DNA of 64,000 nt from the NCBI GenBank assembly GCA_031549415.1, contig JAVBPU010000009.1, positions 1-64,000 of the forward strand. Direction: 5' to 3'. Each line of letters starts with the position of its first letter. The stretch's first letter is position 1. Position numbers and translations under genes: made by a program. This document shows, piece by piece, positions 31,000 through 39,763 of this stretch. The stretch comes from Limiplasma sp031549415. Lineage in GTDB: Bacteria; Bacillota; Clostridia; Christensenellales; Aristaeellaceae. Below the pieces are notes generated by a model, which was not told where the DNA came from, made no database searches, and was given only the letters and a program-made list of their open reading frames with translations.

Positions 31000-32931
31000 T
31001 CATTTTTGCGCCTGGCCAATCATGTTGATGAGCCCCCCGGCTAGGGCCATATTCCGCTGGCGGTCGGTGAGGGGGAGCAGCGCGGTGACCGTAAAGCCTT
31101 TGGTTACATTTTTCACGGGGATTTGTTCCGCGCCGCCCTCCAGGAGGGCGCGGACGCCTTCCAGGGAGATGATGTCCTCCTGGTCAAAGCGGTCGTAATC
31201 CGCTTCATCCTGGAAGGTGAGGGGCAAAATGCCGTTGTTCAGCAGGTTGGCGGCATGGATGCGGGCAAAGCTCTTGGCCAGCACGCCCCGCACCTTCAGG
31301 TATAATGGCACCAAGGCCGCGTGCTCCCGGCTGCTGCCTTGGCCATAATTTTGCCCCGCCACCAAAAACCCGCCGCCCGCCAGCTTGGCGCGCTTGGGGA
31401 AAGTGGGGTCCACAGGGGCCAGGCAATGCTCGGCCAGCTTGGGTATGTTGCTGCGGAAGGGCAGCAGGGAACTGTCGCTGGGCATGATATGGTCCGTGGT
31501 GATGTTGTCCTCCATTTTGAGCAGCACAGGTCCCGCCAGGGTGTCGGGCAAGGCCTCCGCGTGGGGGAAGGGCTTGATGTTGGGTCCCCGGACCACGGCC
31601 AGGGAAGCGGCTTCCTCCGGGGTGGCGGGAGGGAGAATCAGGTTGTCATTGAGCAAGAACTGGGCAGGCATGTCCACAGTCAAATCCACAGAAAGGCTCC
31701 GTGGGTCGGTAAGAACACCGGCCAGGGCGGTGGCCGCGGCGGTTTCGCAGCTAACTAGGTACACGCCCGCGCTTTTGGTGCCGCTTCGGCCAAAGAAGTT
31801 GCGGTTGTTGGTGCGCACGCTTATCGCATCCGTACGGGGGCTTTGGCCCATACCGATGCAGGGGCCGCAGGCGCATTCCAAAATGCGGGCTCCGGCTTCG
31901 ATCATGTCATGCAAGGCCCCGTTTGCGCTGAGCATACTCAGCACCTGGCGGCTGCCTGGGGCAATGACCAGCGACACGTCCGGATGGGCTGTTTTGCCCT
32001 TCAAAATGGCGGCCACCCGCATCATGTCCAGGTAGCTGCTGTTGGTACAGCTACCGATGCAAACCTGGTGGACCTTCACGGGTCCGGCTTCCGCCACGGG
32101 CTGCACATGGTCCGGCATATGGGGCAGGGCCACCAATGGGACCAGCTCGCTCAGGTTGATTTCCACGGTTTCCTCATACGTAGCGTCGGGATCGGCGGCC
32201 AAGGGCACAAAGTCCTGCTCCCGGCCCTGGGCTCTCAGGAAAGCAAGGGTCACCGGGTCGCTGGGGAAAACGGAGGTGGTGGCGCCCAGCTCCGCGCCCA
32301 TGTTGGTGATGGTGGCCCGCTCTGGAATGGACAGGTTGGCCACGCCTTCCCCGGTGTATTCCATCACCTTGCCCACGCCTCCCTTGACGGAAAGACGGCG
32401 CAAAAGCTCCAAAATCACGTCCTTGGCGGCCACGGCCTTGGGCAGGGTTCCCGTCAGGTGTACATTCACCACGCTGGGGCAAGTGAGGTAATAGGCCCCG
32501 CCGCCCATGGCCACGGCCACGTCCAGCCCCCCGGCGCCAATGGCCAGCATACCAAGGCCGCCTCCGGTGGGGGTATGGCTGTCGCTGCCCAGCAAAGTCT
32601 TGCCGGGTATGCCAATGCGCTCCAGATGCACCTGGTGGCAGATGCCATTGCCGGGCTTGCTAAGGTACACCCCGTGCTTTTTCGCCACGGTGGTGATATA
32701 TTGATGGTCGTCCGCGTTTTCAAAACCCGTTTGCAAGGTGTTGTGGTCAATATACGCCAGGCTTTTTTCTGTTTTGGCCCGGGGGATGCCCATGGCCTCA
32801 AACTGCAAATAGGCCATGGTTCCTGTGGAGTCCTGGGTGAGGGTTTGGTCGATTTTGATGGCAATTTCGCCGCCCGGAACCAGTGCGCCTTGCAGCAGGT
32901 GCGCGGCCAGGATTTTTTGTGTTACGTTCAT
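31000..32931 (-). CDS. acnA: Aconitate hydratase
   Basis: A 643-residue [4Fe-4S] enzyme that isomerises citrate to isocitrate through cis-aconitate. Substrate-site motifs are GSDSHTPTGGGLGMLAIG near residue 115 and YIDHNTLQ near 60. Cluster ligands are in CIGSCTN and the CACGPCIGMGQ segment (about 290-360). The C-terminal swivel domain contains SDSSLLPFRSN and GQNYGQGSSREHAALVP, near 475-550. It is shorter than the roughly 750-900 residues of proteobacterial and Bacillus enzymes, as is usual for the clostridial type. GGAGG lies 6 bases before the ATG. Citrate synthase and isocitrate dehydrogenase genes are not adjacent, and the gene has its own promoter and terminator. Confidence 0.93.
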   Translation of the reverse strand: MNVTQKILAAHLLQGALVPGGEIAIKIDQTLTQDSTGTMAYLQFEAMGIPRAKTEKSLAYIDHNTLQTGFENADDHQYITTVAKKHGVYLSKPGNGICHQVHLERIGIPGKTLLGSDSHTPTGGGLGMLAIGAGGLDVAVAMGGGAYYLTCPSVVNVHLTGTLPKAVAAKDVILELLRRLSVKGGVGKVMEYTGEGVANLSIPERATITNMGAELGATTSVFPSDPVTLAFLRAQGREQDFVPLAADPDATYEETVEINLSELVPLVALPHMPDHVQPVAEAGPVKVHQVCIGSCTNSSYLDMMRVAAILKGKTAHPDVSLVIAPGSRQVLSMLSANGALHDMIEAGARILECACGPCIGMGQSPRTDAISVRTNNRNFFGRSGTKSAGVYLVSCETAAATALAGVLTDPRSLSVDLTVDMPAQFLLNDNLILPPATPEEAASLAVVRGPNIKPFPHAEALPDTLAGPVLLKMEDNITTDHIMPSDSSLLPFRSNIPKLAEHCLAPVDPTFPKRAKLAGGGFLVAGQNYGQGSSREHAALVPLYLKVRGVLAKSFARIHAANLLNNGILPLTFQDEADYDRFDQEDIISLEGVRALLEGGAEQIPVKNVTKGFTVTALLPLTDRQRNMALAGGLINMIGQAQK

Positions 32932-32978
32932 AGAACGCCTCCAAGGGAGATTTGCTGTAGCAGCATTGTTTCCTTGCC

Positions 32979-33007
32979 AGTATACGGTAGGATGAGGAGC
33001 GATTCAA
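32979..33007 (-). promoter_or_regulatory. Promoter of the aconitase gene
   Basis: On the minus strand TTGAAT (33007-33002), 17-base spacer, TATACT (32984-32979), about 45 bases before the aconitase start. Confidence 0.65.
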
Positions 33008-33077
33008 GTGAAATGACAGGAAAATGCAGCATTTATACAGAGTGCGACAGATGTTACAGCAAATGGAGACCGCGGCT

Positions 33078-33106
33078 TTGTCAATCCCCTGAGAACATGG
33101 TATAAT
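33078..33106 (+). promoter_or_regulatory. Promoter of the alpha/beta hydrolase gene
   Basis: TTGTCA (33078-33083), 17-base spacer, TATAAT (33101-33106), about 40 bases before the GTG start. Confidence 0.75.
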
Positions 33107-33145
33107 GAACGAAAGGAAACAAGGACATACGAAGGAGGGATTCGC

Positions 33146-34057
33146 GTGAAGGCGAAGCAAGGGACCTTTCGCTCTGTTGCCGGGGAAGAACTGGAAAAGC
33201 GGCTGTGGCTGCCGGAGGGGCAGCCCAAGGGTGTGCTGCAGCTGTTGCACGGCATGGCCGAGCATATCGACCGGTATGAGGCCACCGCCCAGCGGCTGAA
33301 TCAGGCGGGATTCGCGGTGGTGGGGCATACCCATCTGGGGCACGGCGGCCAGGCAAAGACCCTGGGCCATTTTGCCAAGAAGGGCGGTTGGGACGCCTTG
33401 ATCGACGATACCCAGGCCCTTCGGCTGGCCACCCAGGCGGAGTATCCGGGCCTGCCGTATTTCTTGCTGGGACATAGTATGGGAAGCTTTGTGGCGCGGG
33501 GATACGCCTTGAAATATGAAAAGGGGCTGCAAGGGTTGGTCCTCTCTGGGACAGGGCATTTTGACCCGCTGATTGTAACGGTGGGCCGCTTGGTGGCCAA
33601 CCTCCTTTGCGCCCTGGGGGCAGGCGAAAAGCCCAGCGGCTTGCTGGCGGCCATGAGCAACGCCGGATATAACAAGAGCTATGCCCAGGTGAGGACCACG
33701 TATGACTGGCTGTCCTCTGACCAAGACGTAGTGGATGCGTACATCGCCGACCCGTTTTGCGGATTCCCCTTCACCGCCCGGGGCTACCGGGACATGTTTG
33801 ACGGCCTGGCACGGCTGTACCCGGGCCATCTGGGCTCCATGGAAAAGGCCATTCCCGTGTTGCTCTTTGCTGGGAAAGAGGATCCGGTGGGGGCCTATGG
33901 GAAGGGCGTAGAAAAGGTGGGCGATGAGCTGAAAGCCGCCGGGGCGCAGGATGTGACCGTGAAGCTCTATGATGGCGGACGCCATGAGATGTTCAACGAA
34001 AAGGGAAAAGAGACCGTGTGGGCGGATTTGATCGCCTGGATGGAAAAGCGGATGTAG
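33146..34057 (+). CDS. Alpha/beta hydrolase, monoacylglycerol lipase-like
   Basis: A 303-residue cytosolic serine hydrolase of the Hydrolase_4 (lysophospholipase) type. The oxyanion motif is LLHGMAEHIDRYE near residue 35. The nucleophile is the serine of GHSMGS near 112, the acid is the Asp of AGKEDPVG near 250, and the histidine is in DGGRHEM near 281. The substrate is probably an acyl ester of a lipid. It starts at GTG with GAAGGAGGG 6 bases upstream. It stands alone on its own promoter, but an acyltransferase gene lies 1.6 kb away. Confidence 0.88.
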   Translation: MKAKQGTFRSVAGEELEKRLWLPEGQPKGVLQLLHGMAEHIDRYEATAQRLNQAGFAVVGHTHLGHGGQAKTLGHFAKKGGWDALIDDTQALRLATQAEYPGLPYFLLGHSMGSFVARGYALKYEKGLQGLVLSGTGHFDPLIVTVGRLVANLLCALGAGEKPSGLLAAMSNAGYNKSYAQVRTTYDWLSSDQDVVDAYIADPFCGFPFTARGYRDMFDGLARLYPGHLGSMEKAIPVLLFAGKEDPVGAYGKGVEKVGDELKAAGAQDVTVKLYDGGRHEMFNEKGKETVWADLIAWMEKRM

Positions 34058-34179
34058 TTTTCAGTTGCAGCGCTCCGCGTCTGGCTCCTGCCTTTGGGGT
34101 ATGCGGGCCGTACTGTCGTTTGTCCGTTCCTCCCTCGCGCTCACCCCTTGACCTGCTTTTGAAGTTCAATGAAGGGATT

Positions 34180-34200
34180 CTAAAGGGCATAGCCCTTTAG
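34180..34200 (+). terminator. Hairpin after the alpha/beta hydrolase gene
   Basis: CTAAAGGGC-ATA-GCCCTTTAG, a 9-bp perfect stem. A seven-base T run comes 13 bases later (34214-34220). It may end the hydrolase transcript, but the T run is not directly attached. Confidence 0.5.
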
Positions 34201-34238
34201 CCGCCAGAGGCCGTTTTTTTCCAGTTTTTCTCGCAAGC

Positions 34239-34272
34239 AAGCCGGGCCATTCCGAAAGGACTGGCCCGGCTT
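34239..34272. terminator. Terminator between convergent hydrolase and LRR genes
   Basis: An 11-bp perfect stem AAGCCGGGCCA / TGGCCCGGCTT with an inner loop. It lies 15 bases after the end of the minus-strand LRR gene. T-rich sequence follows on both strands only loosely. Confidence 0.65.
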
Positions 34273-34286
34273 ATCTATATCTTTCT

Positions 34287-35417
34287 TCACTTATTTCGCC
34301 TCAGCGGAGGAGGCGGCTGCTCCGTACCGTCAAAGGGAATGTAACGCTTCTCCTTAAAGCCTTTTTTGTAGACGAAGTAGCGGCCATGCTCCCGCCAGCG
34401 GTCGGCGGTGCTGTGCCCGGCGATAAAATCGAATTGGCAATTGGGAAGGCCTTTGGTAAGGAGGTCTTTCTGCTCCTCGGAAAGGCCCGCATGGGAGATC
34501 CAGCAGCGCTGCAGGGTGGTATTGGTGAGCAGCGGCGTCACATCGTTGTCCTTAATGCGGGTGAAGCACAAGTTCAGGTCCAGCAATTTCGGCATGTTCT
34601 GCAAAGGGGAAATATCCGTAATGGGGTTTTTAAAGAGCTCCAGGTACTCCAGTTCCTTCAAGTCCTCCAGGGGGGTCAGGTCGGTGATGGCGTTATCCAC
34701 CAAAATGAGCAGCTTCAGCTGCGGCAGTTCCCGCAGGAAGGAAATGTCCCGGATCATATTATGGCCCAGGTCCAACATTTTCAGGTTTTTGCAATACTTC
34801 AGCACCTCGAAGGTTTCCTCTGTAAAACGCCTGGAAGTGCTGCTGTTGTTGCCCATGGTGAGTACCTCGGCATCGGTGCGGATGCGCCGGGCATTGGCAT
34901 ACTGGACGGTCCAGCCAAACTCCGTGTCCGGATAAAGCTCCTTTAAAAGAGCCATGTTCGCCCGCCTAAAGGTAGTGGCATAGGTATGGACCACCTTAGC
35001 GTTGGGCAAGCAGGAGAGGGCGTCGATGAAATCTGCTTCATCGGTGATCTGGCGCTTCCCAAAATCAATGGTGGTGTCTAAGCTGCTGATGGAACGCTTG
35101 TTGGTTTTTACGGTCCAGTCCAGGGTGAGGCCTGGGAAGGCGCTGAGCAAAGCGCGCATATCATCCCGAGAGAGATTGCACCCTTGAAAACGGATTGTTT
35201 GGAGGCCCTCCACCTTCCGCAGCCCGGCAATGAGCTGGTCAGCAGACGGAAGCACCTGGCCGGATAGGTCCAGCTCCGTGGCCTGGGCCGGAAACACGGC
35301 GGGAATGGGGGTGGGTTTCGGCTTCCTGGCCGCCAGCGCACAGCTGGACACCGTGCAAAGGGCCGCCAGGAGTACAAGGAGGGCAATCCTGAAAAGCTTT
35401 GAATGGATGCGGTTCAT
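34287..35417 (-). CDS. Secreted leucine-rich repeat protein
   Basis: A 376-residue protein with a signal peptide (residues 1-30, ending SSCALAA; the cysteine could also be a lipobox variant). Residues about 45-170 hold degenerate repeats (TELDLSGQVLPSADQLIAGL, GLQTIRFQGCNL). Residues about 215-330 hold clear leucine-rich repeats of about 23 residues, such as LKLLILVDNAITDLTPLEDL and LEYLELFKNPITDISPLQNM, the internalin-like pattern. It probably binds a protein or glycan at the cell surface. ATG at 35417 was chosen because AGGAAG lies 7 bases upstream and the signal peptide begins there; the frame is open for 21 codons further. Confidence 0.85.
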   Translation of the reverse strand: MNRIHSKLFRIALLVLLAALCTVSSCALAARKPKPTPIPAVFPAQATELDLSGQVLPSADQLIAGLRKVEGLQTIRFQGCNLSRDDMRALLSAFPGLTLDWTVKTNKRSISSLDTTIDFGKRQITDEADFIDALSCLPNAKVVHTYATTFRRANMALLKELYPDTEFGWTVQYANARRIRTDAEVLTMGNNSSTSRRFTEETFEVLKYCKNLKMLDLGHNMIRDISFLRELPQLKLLILVDNAITDLTPLEDLKELEYLELFKNPITDISPLQNMPKLLDLNLCFTRIKDNDVTPLLTNTTLQRCWISHAGLSEEQKDLLTKGLPNCQFDFIAGHSTADRWREHGRYFVYKKGFKEKRYIPFDGTEQPPPPLRRNK

Positions 35418-35478
35418 TGGTTCACTTCCTGCCAATTTGATGCGAGAATGGGCTGCTGAGAAAATGCGCTCTACTACC

Positions 35479-35506
35479 ATTATAAACGCTTCCAGGCTGC
35501 CGTCAA
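35479..35506 (-). promoter_or_regulatory. Promoter of the LRR protein gene
   Basis: Minus strand TTGACG (35506-35501), 16-base spacer, TATAAT (35484-35479). The leader is about 55 nt. Confidence 0.72.
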
Positions 35507-35572
35507 GCAGATGGAAACGTTTTTGGAAACTTTCACAAGGCCAAAACGGCCTGGCCCATGGAAAAGGATGGA

Positions 35573-35601
35573 TTGTTAGACAGGTCCCTTCGTGGTATAA
35601 T
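35573..35601 (+). promoter_or_regulatory. Promoter of the acyltransferase gene
   Basis: TTGTTA (35573-35578), 17-base spacer, TATAAT (35596-35601), about 30 bases before the GTG start. It is divergent from the LRR gene promoter. Confidence 0.75.
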
Positions 35602-35634
35602 CAGCCTAGCGTAACGGCAAAGGAGGCTGGGAAG

Positions 35635-37113
35635 GTGAAGAGCGCACCCCGTGGCATCGAAAGCTTATTTTCCCCTGCGGAGCAGCCGTTGGTGGATGCT
35701 TTTTTGACGGATGTGCGGGCCCGCCTGAGCTTGAGCCATAAGCATACGGGACTGATGCTGGAAGACCATGCCAAGGCGCTTCGGTATTACATGGACCAGG
35801 GTATGAGCCTGCGGGAGGCCATAGGCAGGCTGGACCCGGCGCAGCTCAGCGATTTTTACCTGGTGGAGAGGGATGCCTGGTATCCCTTGGACCATGCGGC
35901 CAAGATTTACCCGCTGAGCATGAGCCTGAAACGGATGATGGTATTCCGTCTGTCCGGGTACCTCAAACAACCGGTGGAGCCGGTGGTTTTGCAAATGGCC
36001 CTCACCTATACCATCAAGCGCTTTCCCTACTTTGCCACGACCCTGAAAAGCGGGTTCTTCTGGCATTATCTGGACAGCTCCATGCGCCGTTACGCGGCCC
36101 GGCCGGAAACTAAGCTGCCTTGCGCGGTGATGCGGGTTAACGCGGGCGCGTCCCCTGCCTTGCGGGTGGTGTATTTTGAGAACAGAATCAGCGTGGAATT
36201 TTTCCATATCCTGGCAGACGGCACCGGCGCCAGCATATTTTTGCGCACCCTGCTTAGGGAATACCTGCGCTTGCTGGGGCACCAAATCCCTGCCACCGAA
36301 GGGGTGTTTGACGCGGCGGAACCGCCAGAACCCAAGGAATGGCAGGATGATTTCACCATCGGAGACAAAAGCCAGAGGGCAAAAGGCTTTATGGACAAGC
36401 GGGCGGTGCAGCTGCGGGGCGTAATCTCCTATGAGCTGCCCAGCCAAGTGCTGCATTATAACCTCTCTGTGAGGCAATTGCTGGCCAAGGCACGGGAAAA
36501 AGGCGTGACCATTACGGCCTTGCTGATGGGATACTTGCTGCTGAGCTGCAAGGAAGCCATGGCCCCGGGTTTTTCCCGCCGGAAGATCCAGATCCAGTTG
36601 CCGGTAAACATGCGCAAATTCTACCCCTCCCGCACCCTCCGCAATTTTTCCATGTATTGCAGCATTCGGATGCATCCCAGCGAGATCACCACCTTGGATG
36701 AGATGCTGCCGGAGATTACCCGCCAAATCAAAGAGGGCGGGAAAAAGGAGAGCCTGGACCAAACCCTGCATCTTTCCCGCAGGCTGGTGAAGTTGCTGCG
36801 CTTTGTGCCCTTAATGATCAAACGGCCTATCGCCTATTTCATTTACGGGTCTTTGGGAGATACGGTTTTTACCACCACCTTGAGCAACCTGGGGGCCGTG
36901 GCGCTGCCTGCGGAGATGGAGCCCTTTGTGGACAAGTTTGATTTTGTGCTAGGCCCCCCCATCACCAACCGGGCGACCTGCGCCTTGTGCAGCTATGGGG
37001 ACCAGGCTGTGCTCACCGTGACCAAAAACACGCAGGTTTCCACCTTTGAAAACAGCCTGTACCGGCGGCTGTGCGAGGATGGGCTGTCGGTGTACATGGA
37101 AGGGAGTGACTAA
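35635..37113 (+). CDS. Condensation-fold acyltransferase (alcohol acetyltransferase-like)
   Basis: A 492-residue protein with the CoA-dependent acyltransferase/condensation fold. Residues about 1-75 are a helical extension. The acyltransferase part starts with YPLSMSLKRMMVFRLSGYL and has the catalytic motif H-x3-D-G in EFFHILADGTGAS near residue 190. The second half contains TALLMGYLLLSC, IQIQLPVNMRKFYPSRTLRNFSMYC and a C-terminal LSNLGAVALP segment, the DFGWG-like region of this fold. These proteins transfer acyl groups from CoA or a carrier to an alcohol; the acceptor is unknown. GTG at 35635 has AAAGGAGG 8 bases upstream. It overlaps the next gene by 8 bases. Confidence 0.8.
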   Translation: MKSAPRGIESLFSPAEQPLVDAFLTDVRARLSLSHKHTGLMLEDHAKALRYYMDQGMSLREAIGRLDPAQLSDFYLVERDAWYPLDHAAKIYPLSMSLKRMMVFRLSGYLKQPVEPVVLQMALTYTIKRFPYFATTLKSGFFWHYLDSSMRRYAARPETKLPCAVMRVNAGASPALRVVYFENRISVEFFHILADGTGASIFLRTLLREYLRLLGHQIPATEGVFDAAEPPEPKEWQDDFTIGDKSQRAKGFMDKRAVQLRGVISYELPSQVLHYNLSVRQLLAKAREKGVTITALLMGYLLLSCKEAMAPGFSRRKIQIQLPVNMRKFYPSRTLRNFSMYCSIRMHPSEITTLDEMLPEITRQIKEGGKKESLDQTLHLSRRLVKLLRFVPLMIKRPIAYFIYGSLGDTVFTTTLSNLGAVALPAEMEPFVDKFDFVLGPPITNRATCALCSYGDQAVLTVTKNTQVSTFENSLYRRLCEDGLSVYMEGSD

Positions 37114-37684
37114 GCTGGAGATCCACCGCATTTACCCGGAGAAAAAGGCGAGCAGCTTTTTTACGCGCAACAAGCAGAACCTATTGCGCAGCGCCTTTTT
37201 GATAACGGGGTACACCTGCTTCATTGTCAATTTGTTGACCGGCGGCATGCCCTGGAGCCTGATTGTGATCGGTGGGCTTTGCGTGGCCTGGATTGCGTTT
37301 GTGTACAAGCCTATGGTGGAAAACACCCTCATCAAAAAGCTCAGCGATATTTCCATCGCCATCTGCTTTTACTTGTTTCTCCTGGATGCGATTTTGGAGC
37401 AGGGCTGGAGCTCCTTTGTGGTGCCCATCGTATTTTTCAGCGATTTGCTGCTGATCGGGTTCATTTACCTGGCGTTTTTCAAAAAACAGAAGCGAAACTT
37501 CATGCCGCTTTACGAATTGATTTTAGGGGGCTTCGTGGCTGTTTTGCTTAGCCTTACAGGCCTGCGGACGCTGAACTGGCCCCAGATTGTGGTGGGCAGC
37601 GTCAGCCTGGCGCTGTTGGTGTTAAGCGCAATCTTGTTTCCCAAAGATGTGATCCGGGAATTGCAGAAAAAAATGCACACGTAA
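37106..37684 (+). CDS. DUF6320-like integral membrane protein
   Basis: A 192-residue membrane protein with about six helices (residues 25-175). The N-terminal KLEIHRIYPEKKASSF precedes the first helix. DUF6320 proteins of this kind are found next to, or fused with, condensation-fold acyltransferases in Clostridia; their role is not known. The GTG start at 37106 overlaps the end of the acyltransferase gene by 8 bases, which indicates translational coupling, and GGAAGGG is upstream. An export or membrane-anchor role for the acylated product is a guess. Confidence 0.7.
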   Translation: MTKLEIHRIYPEKKASSFFTRNKQNLLRSAFLITGYTCFIVNLLTGGMPWSLIVIGGLCVAWIAFVYKPMVENTLIKKLSDISIAICFYLFLLDAILEQGWSSFVVPIVFFSDLLLIGFIYLAFFKKQKRNFMPLYELILGGFVAVLLSLTGLRTLNWPQIVVGSVSLALLVLSAILFPKDVIRELQKKMHT

Positions 37685-37827
37685 GGGGCGGAAGGTACGG
37701 ATTTCCGCGTGATTTGGCGGCAAAAGATGTGCGATTGGGCTTGTGGAACAGGTCATTTTTCCTATGCACAAAACCGGTTGTGCATCATTGGTGGTGACGC
37801 GGCCCCAGAGCAAAGGAGGGTCCGGCA

Positions 37828-38721
37828 TCATGCCAGTTTTTTTGCCGGCAGCTGCGCCAGCACTATGCCTGTGAGCATCAAAACGCAGCCCAGCAATTCC
37901 TTTGCAGACAGGGTGTCGCCCAGCAGGACCCAGCCTGCCAGCACCGCGAAGACGCTTTCCAGGCAGAGAATCAAAGACGCCACGGTGGGGTTGGTGTCGC
38001 GTTGGCAAAGGATTTGCAAGGTATAGCCCACAGCGCCGCTTAATACCCCCGCGAACAAAATCGGCCCAATACCCCGCCAGATGCCTTCTACGGTAGGCTT
38101 TTCCAGCAAGAACGCCAGGGGAAGGCACAGGGCGGAACAGACGAAAAACTGCACGCAGCTCATGCGCAGGCAGTCGGCCCGGGAAGCAAAAAAGTCGATC
38201 ACCAAGATGTGGCCGGTAAAGCAAAACGCGCAGAGGACCAGCAACAGATCGCCCAGGGAGATCGTCCATCCCGTGGTAACGCACAGCAGGAACAGCCCCA
38301 GGGTACAGACCGCCACCGCCAACCAAAGCAAGGGGCGAATCCTTCTGCCGCGAAGCAAGCCCGTGAGGGGAACCCATACAATGTACAGCGCGGTGATAAA
38401 GCCGGCCTTGCCGGGGGTGGAATGGACAATGCCCAGTTGCTGAAAGGTGGAGCCTAAGAACAAAGCCACGCCGCAACAAAGGCCGCCCAGCCAAAAGGGC
38501 TTTGGCCGCGCCGAGGGCGTAGGCGAAGGCTCCGTTTCGCCCTTGGACCGGGACAGCCAGGCGATGCAGGGAAGCAGGGCCAGCCCAGCCACTCCCATAC
38601 GGATGCCGTTGAAAGTGAACGCTTCCATGCTGTTCATGGCCACATCCTGCGCCACAAACGTGACCCCCCAAATGAAGGCGGTCATAAGCAGCAGCAGGTT
38701 GGCGCGCAGGGTACGGGACAT
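37828..38721 (-). CDS. DMT-superfamily transporter (EamA type)
   Basis: A 297-residue membrane protein with ten predicted helices in two EamA repeats of five. The first repeat begins LLLLMTAFIWGVTFVAQDVA; the second contains GVLSGAVGYTLQILCQRDTNPTVASLILCLESVFAVLAGW, the typical EamA signature near the C-terminus. Family members export amino acids or other small metabolites; the substrate cannot be told. The ATG at 38721 has GGAAAGGAAG upstream; the frame is open for 44 more codons but this start gives the normal family length. Confidence 0.88.
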   Translation of the reverse strand: MSRTLRANLLLLMTAFIWGVTFVAQDVAMNSMEAFTFNGIRMGVAGLALLPCIAWLSRSKGETEPSPTPSARPKPFWLGGLCCGVALFLGSTFQQLGIVHSTPGKAGFITALYIVWVPLTGLLRGRRIRPLLWLAVAVCTLGLFLLCVTTGWTISLGDLLLVLCAFCFTGHILVIDFFASRADCLRMSCVQFFVCSALCLPLAFLLEKPTVEGIWRGIGPILFAGVLSGAVGYTLQILCQRDTNPTVASLILCLESVFAVLAGWVLLGDTLSAKELLGCVLMLTGIVLAQLPAKKLA

Positions 38722-38771
38722 GCTCCACTTCCTTTCCGGGAACCCAGGGACCCAATCCACAAGATTGGTCC

Positions 38772-38801
38772 ATCCTAGCACGGAGGGAAAGCGGCTGTCA
38801 A
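38772..38801 (-). promoter_or_regulatory. Promoter of the DMT transporter gene
   Basis: Minus strand TTGACA (38801-38796), 18-base spacer, TAGGAT (38777-38772). The leader contains the small palindrome CCAATC-CACAA-GATTGG at 38752-38768, just after the predicted start of transcription, where a repressor could bind. Confidence 0.6.
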
Positions 38802-38838
38802 GGGAAAACGGCGCCCCCACTTTGGGGGGCACAAAAGA

Positions 38839-38860
38839 CCGGGCTGCTTTCACAGCCCGG
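38839..38860 (-). terminator. Hairpin terminator upstream of the DMT promoter
   Basis: CCGGGCTG-6 nt loop-CAGCCCGG, followed on the minus strand by TCTTTTG. It probably ends the DUF1292 transcript about 245 bases after its stop codon. Confidence 0.6.
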
Positions 38861-39105
38861 CCAGACTACTTATTGAGTTTTCCTGCCTGCTCGATTTCCA
38901 GGGAATCCCATGGATACCAGATTGCCAAAGATAGGAACCAAAAATCTATCTAAACCAATGACTGGGTTACCGGAGAAACCTGAGGGAAACCGTCTCCTTT
39001 GTGATAGAATATCCAGTGGTCAAAGTTCCGGGAAACCTGTTGTTCCGTGGGCATTGAGGCGCCCTTTGGAAAACCAGAATGTTTACCGGTATTTTGGGAT
39101 GGGAG
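38861..39105. other. Intergenic sequence, no gene recognised
   Basis: About 245 bases between the DUF1292 stop and the hairpin at 38839-38860. I see no ribosome site with a credible frame, no conserved protein fragment and no strong repeat. On the minus strand it would be the 3' untranslated part of the DUF1292 transcript. Confidence 0.5.
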
Positions 39106-39486
39106 TTACTCCTCAATACCCTCTAAATCGCTTTCAAAATCCGCCTGAACAATCTCAATGAGCTTTTCGAGCAGGTCTTCGTCTTCCACGGGGACGAACT
39201 CTTCCATTTCCTCGCCGTCTTCCTCGGACTCCACAACCTTCATGATATAGAGGCTCACGGCTTCTTCCTCGTCGCCCTCATGGTCGTGGTCACAATGTTC
39301 GCATTCATGGTCGCAGTCGCTATCTTGCTGGGCATCGCCCAATACAACGTATTCTTCGCCGTTGTAGAAGAAATAGCGCACAACCTCTAGCAGAACCTTG
39401 TTCCCATCCTCATCAACGCCTTCGATGAGGTCTTGGTCCATTTCTTCGGCGGCAGAGCCGCCCATGGGCTGGTCGTCGTTGTACAA
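39106..39486 (-). CDS. DUF1292-family protein (YrzB-like) with His/Cys-rich insert
   Basis: A 126-residue, strongly acidic cytosolic protein. The core EGVDEDGNKVLLEVVRYFFYNGEEYVVLGD and the later YIMKVVESEEDGEEMEEFVPVEDEDLLEKLIE are the conserved DUF1292 halves; function unknown in this Firmicutes family. Between them is an insert with three Cys and five His (CDHECEHCDHDHEGDE) that could bind metal. The TTG at 39486 was chosen because AGAGGGG lies 9 bases upstream; a GTG at 39531 in the same frame has no usable ribosome site. The transcript has a long GC-rich leader. Confidence 0.8.
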   Translation of the reverse strand: MYNDDQPMGGSAAEEMDQDLIEGVDEDGNKVLLEVVRYFFYNGEEYVVLGDAQQDSDCDHECEHCDHDHEGDEEEAVSLYIMKVVESEEDGEEMEEFVPVEDEDLLEKLIEIVQADFESDLEGIEE

Positions 39487-39712
39487 TGGAATCGCCCCTC
39501 TTTCTGTGCAGATTTCAAGTGGTTTCGCCACTTCCCGGTGCGCCGTGGGATGGATTGGGGTTCGATAGGAAATATTGCACCGGGCACATCGCCCGCCTGC
39601 CGTCGCTGCGCACCCTGCGCGGTGGCCGCCGTGTCAACACAGCTTGCGGCCCGAAGGCGCCTGCGGCCGCGATGCGGAGCATGTTCCTTGTCCTCTCCCT
39701 TGGCTCAATCTT

Positions 39713-39740
39713 ATTATACCCCAGCCCCCTGAAAATACAA
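39713..39740 (-). promoter_or_regulatory. Promoter of the DUF1292 gene
   Basis: Minus strand TTGTAT (39740-39735), 16-base spacer, TATAAT (39718-39713). Confidence 0.65.
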
Positions 39741-39763
39741 GCGTTTCGGCAAACATTTTTTCC

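Noticed and set aside
31843..33105. Plus-strand open frame (420 codons) opposite aconitase
   Set aside because: It is antisense to the well-conserved aconitase and shows no protein features.
38910..39161. 83-codon plus-strand frame near DUF1292
   Set aside because: No ribosome site, no domain, and it runs into the antisense of the DUF1292 gene.
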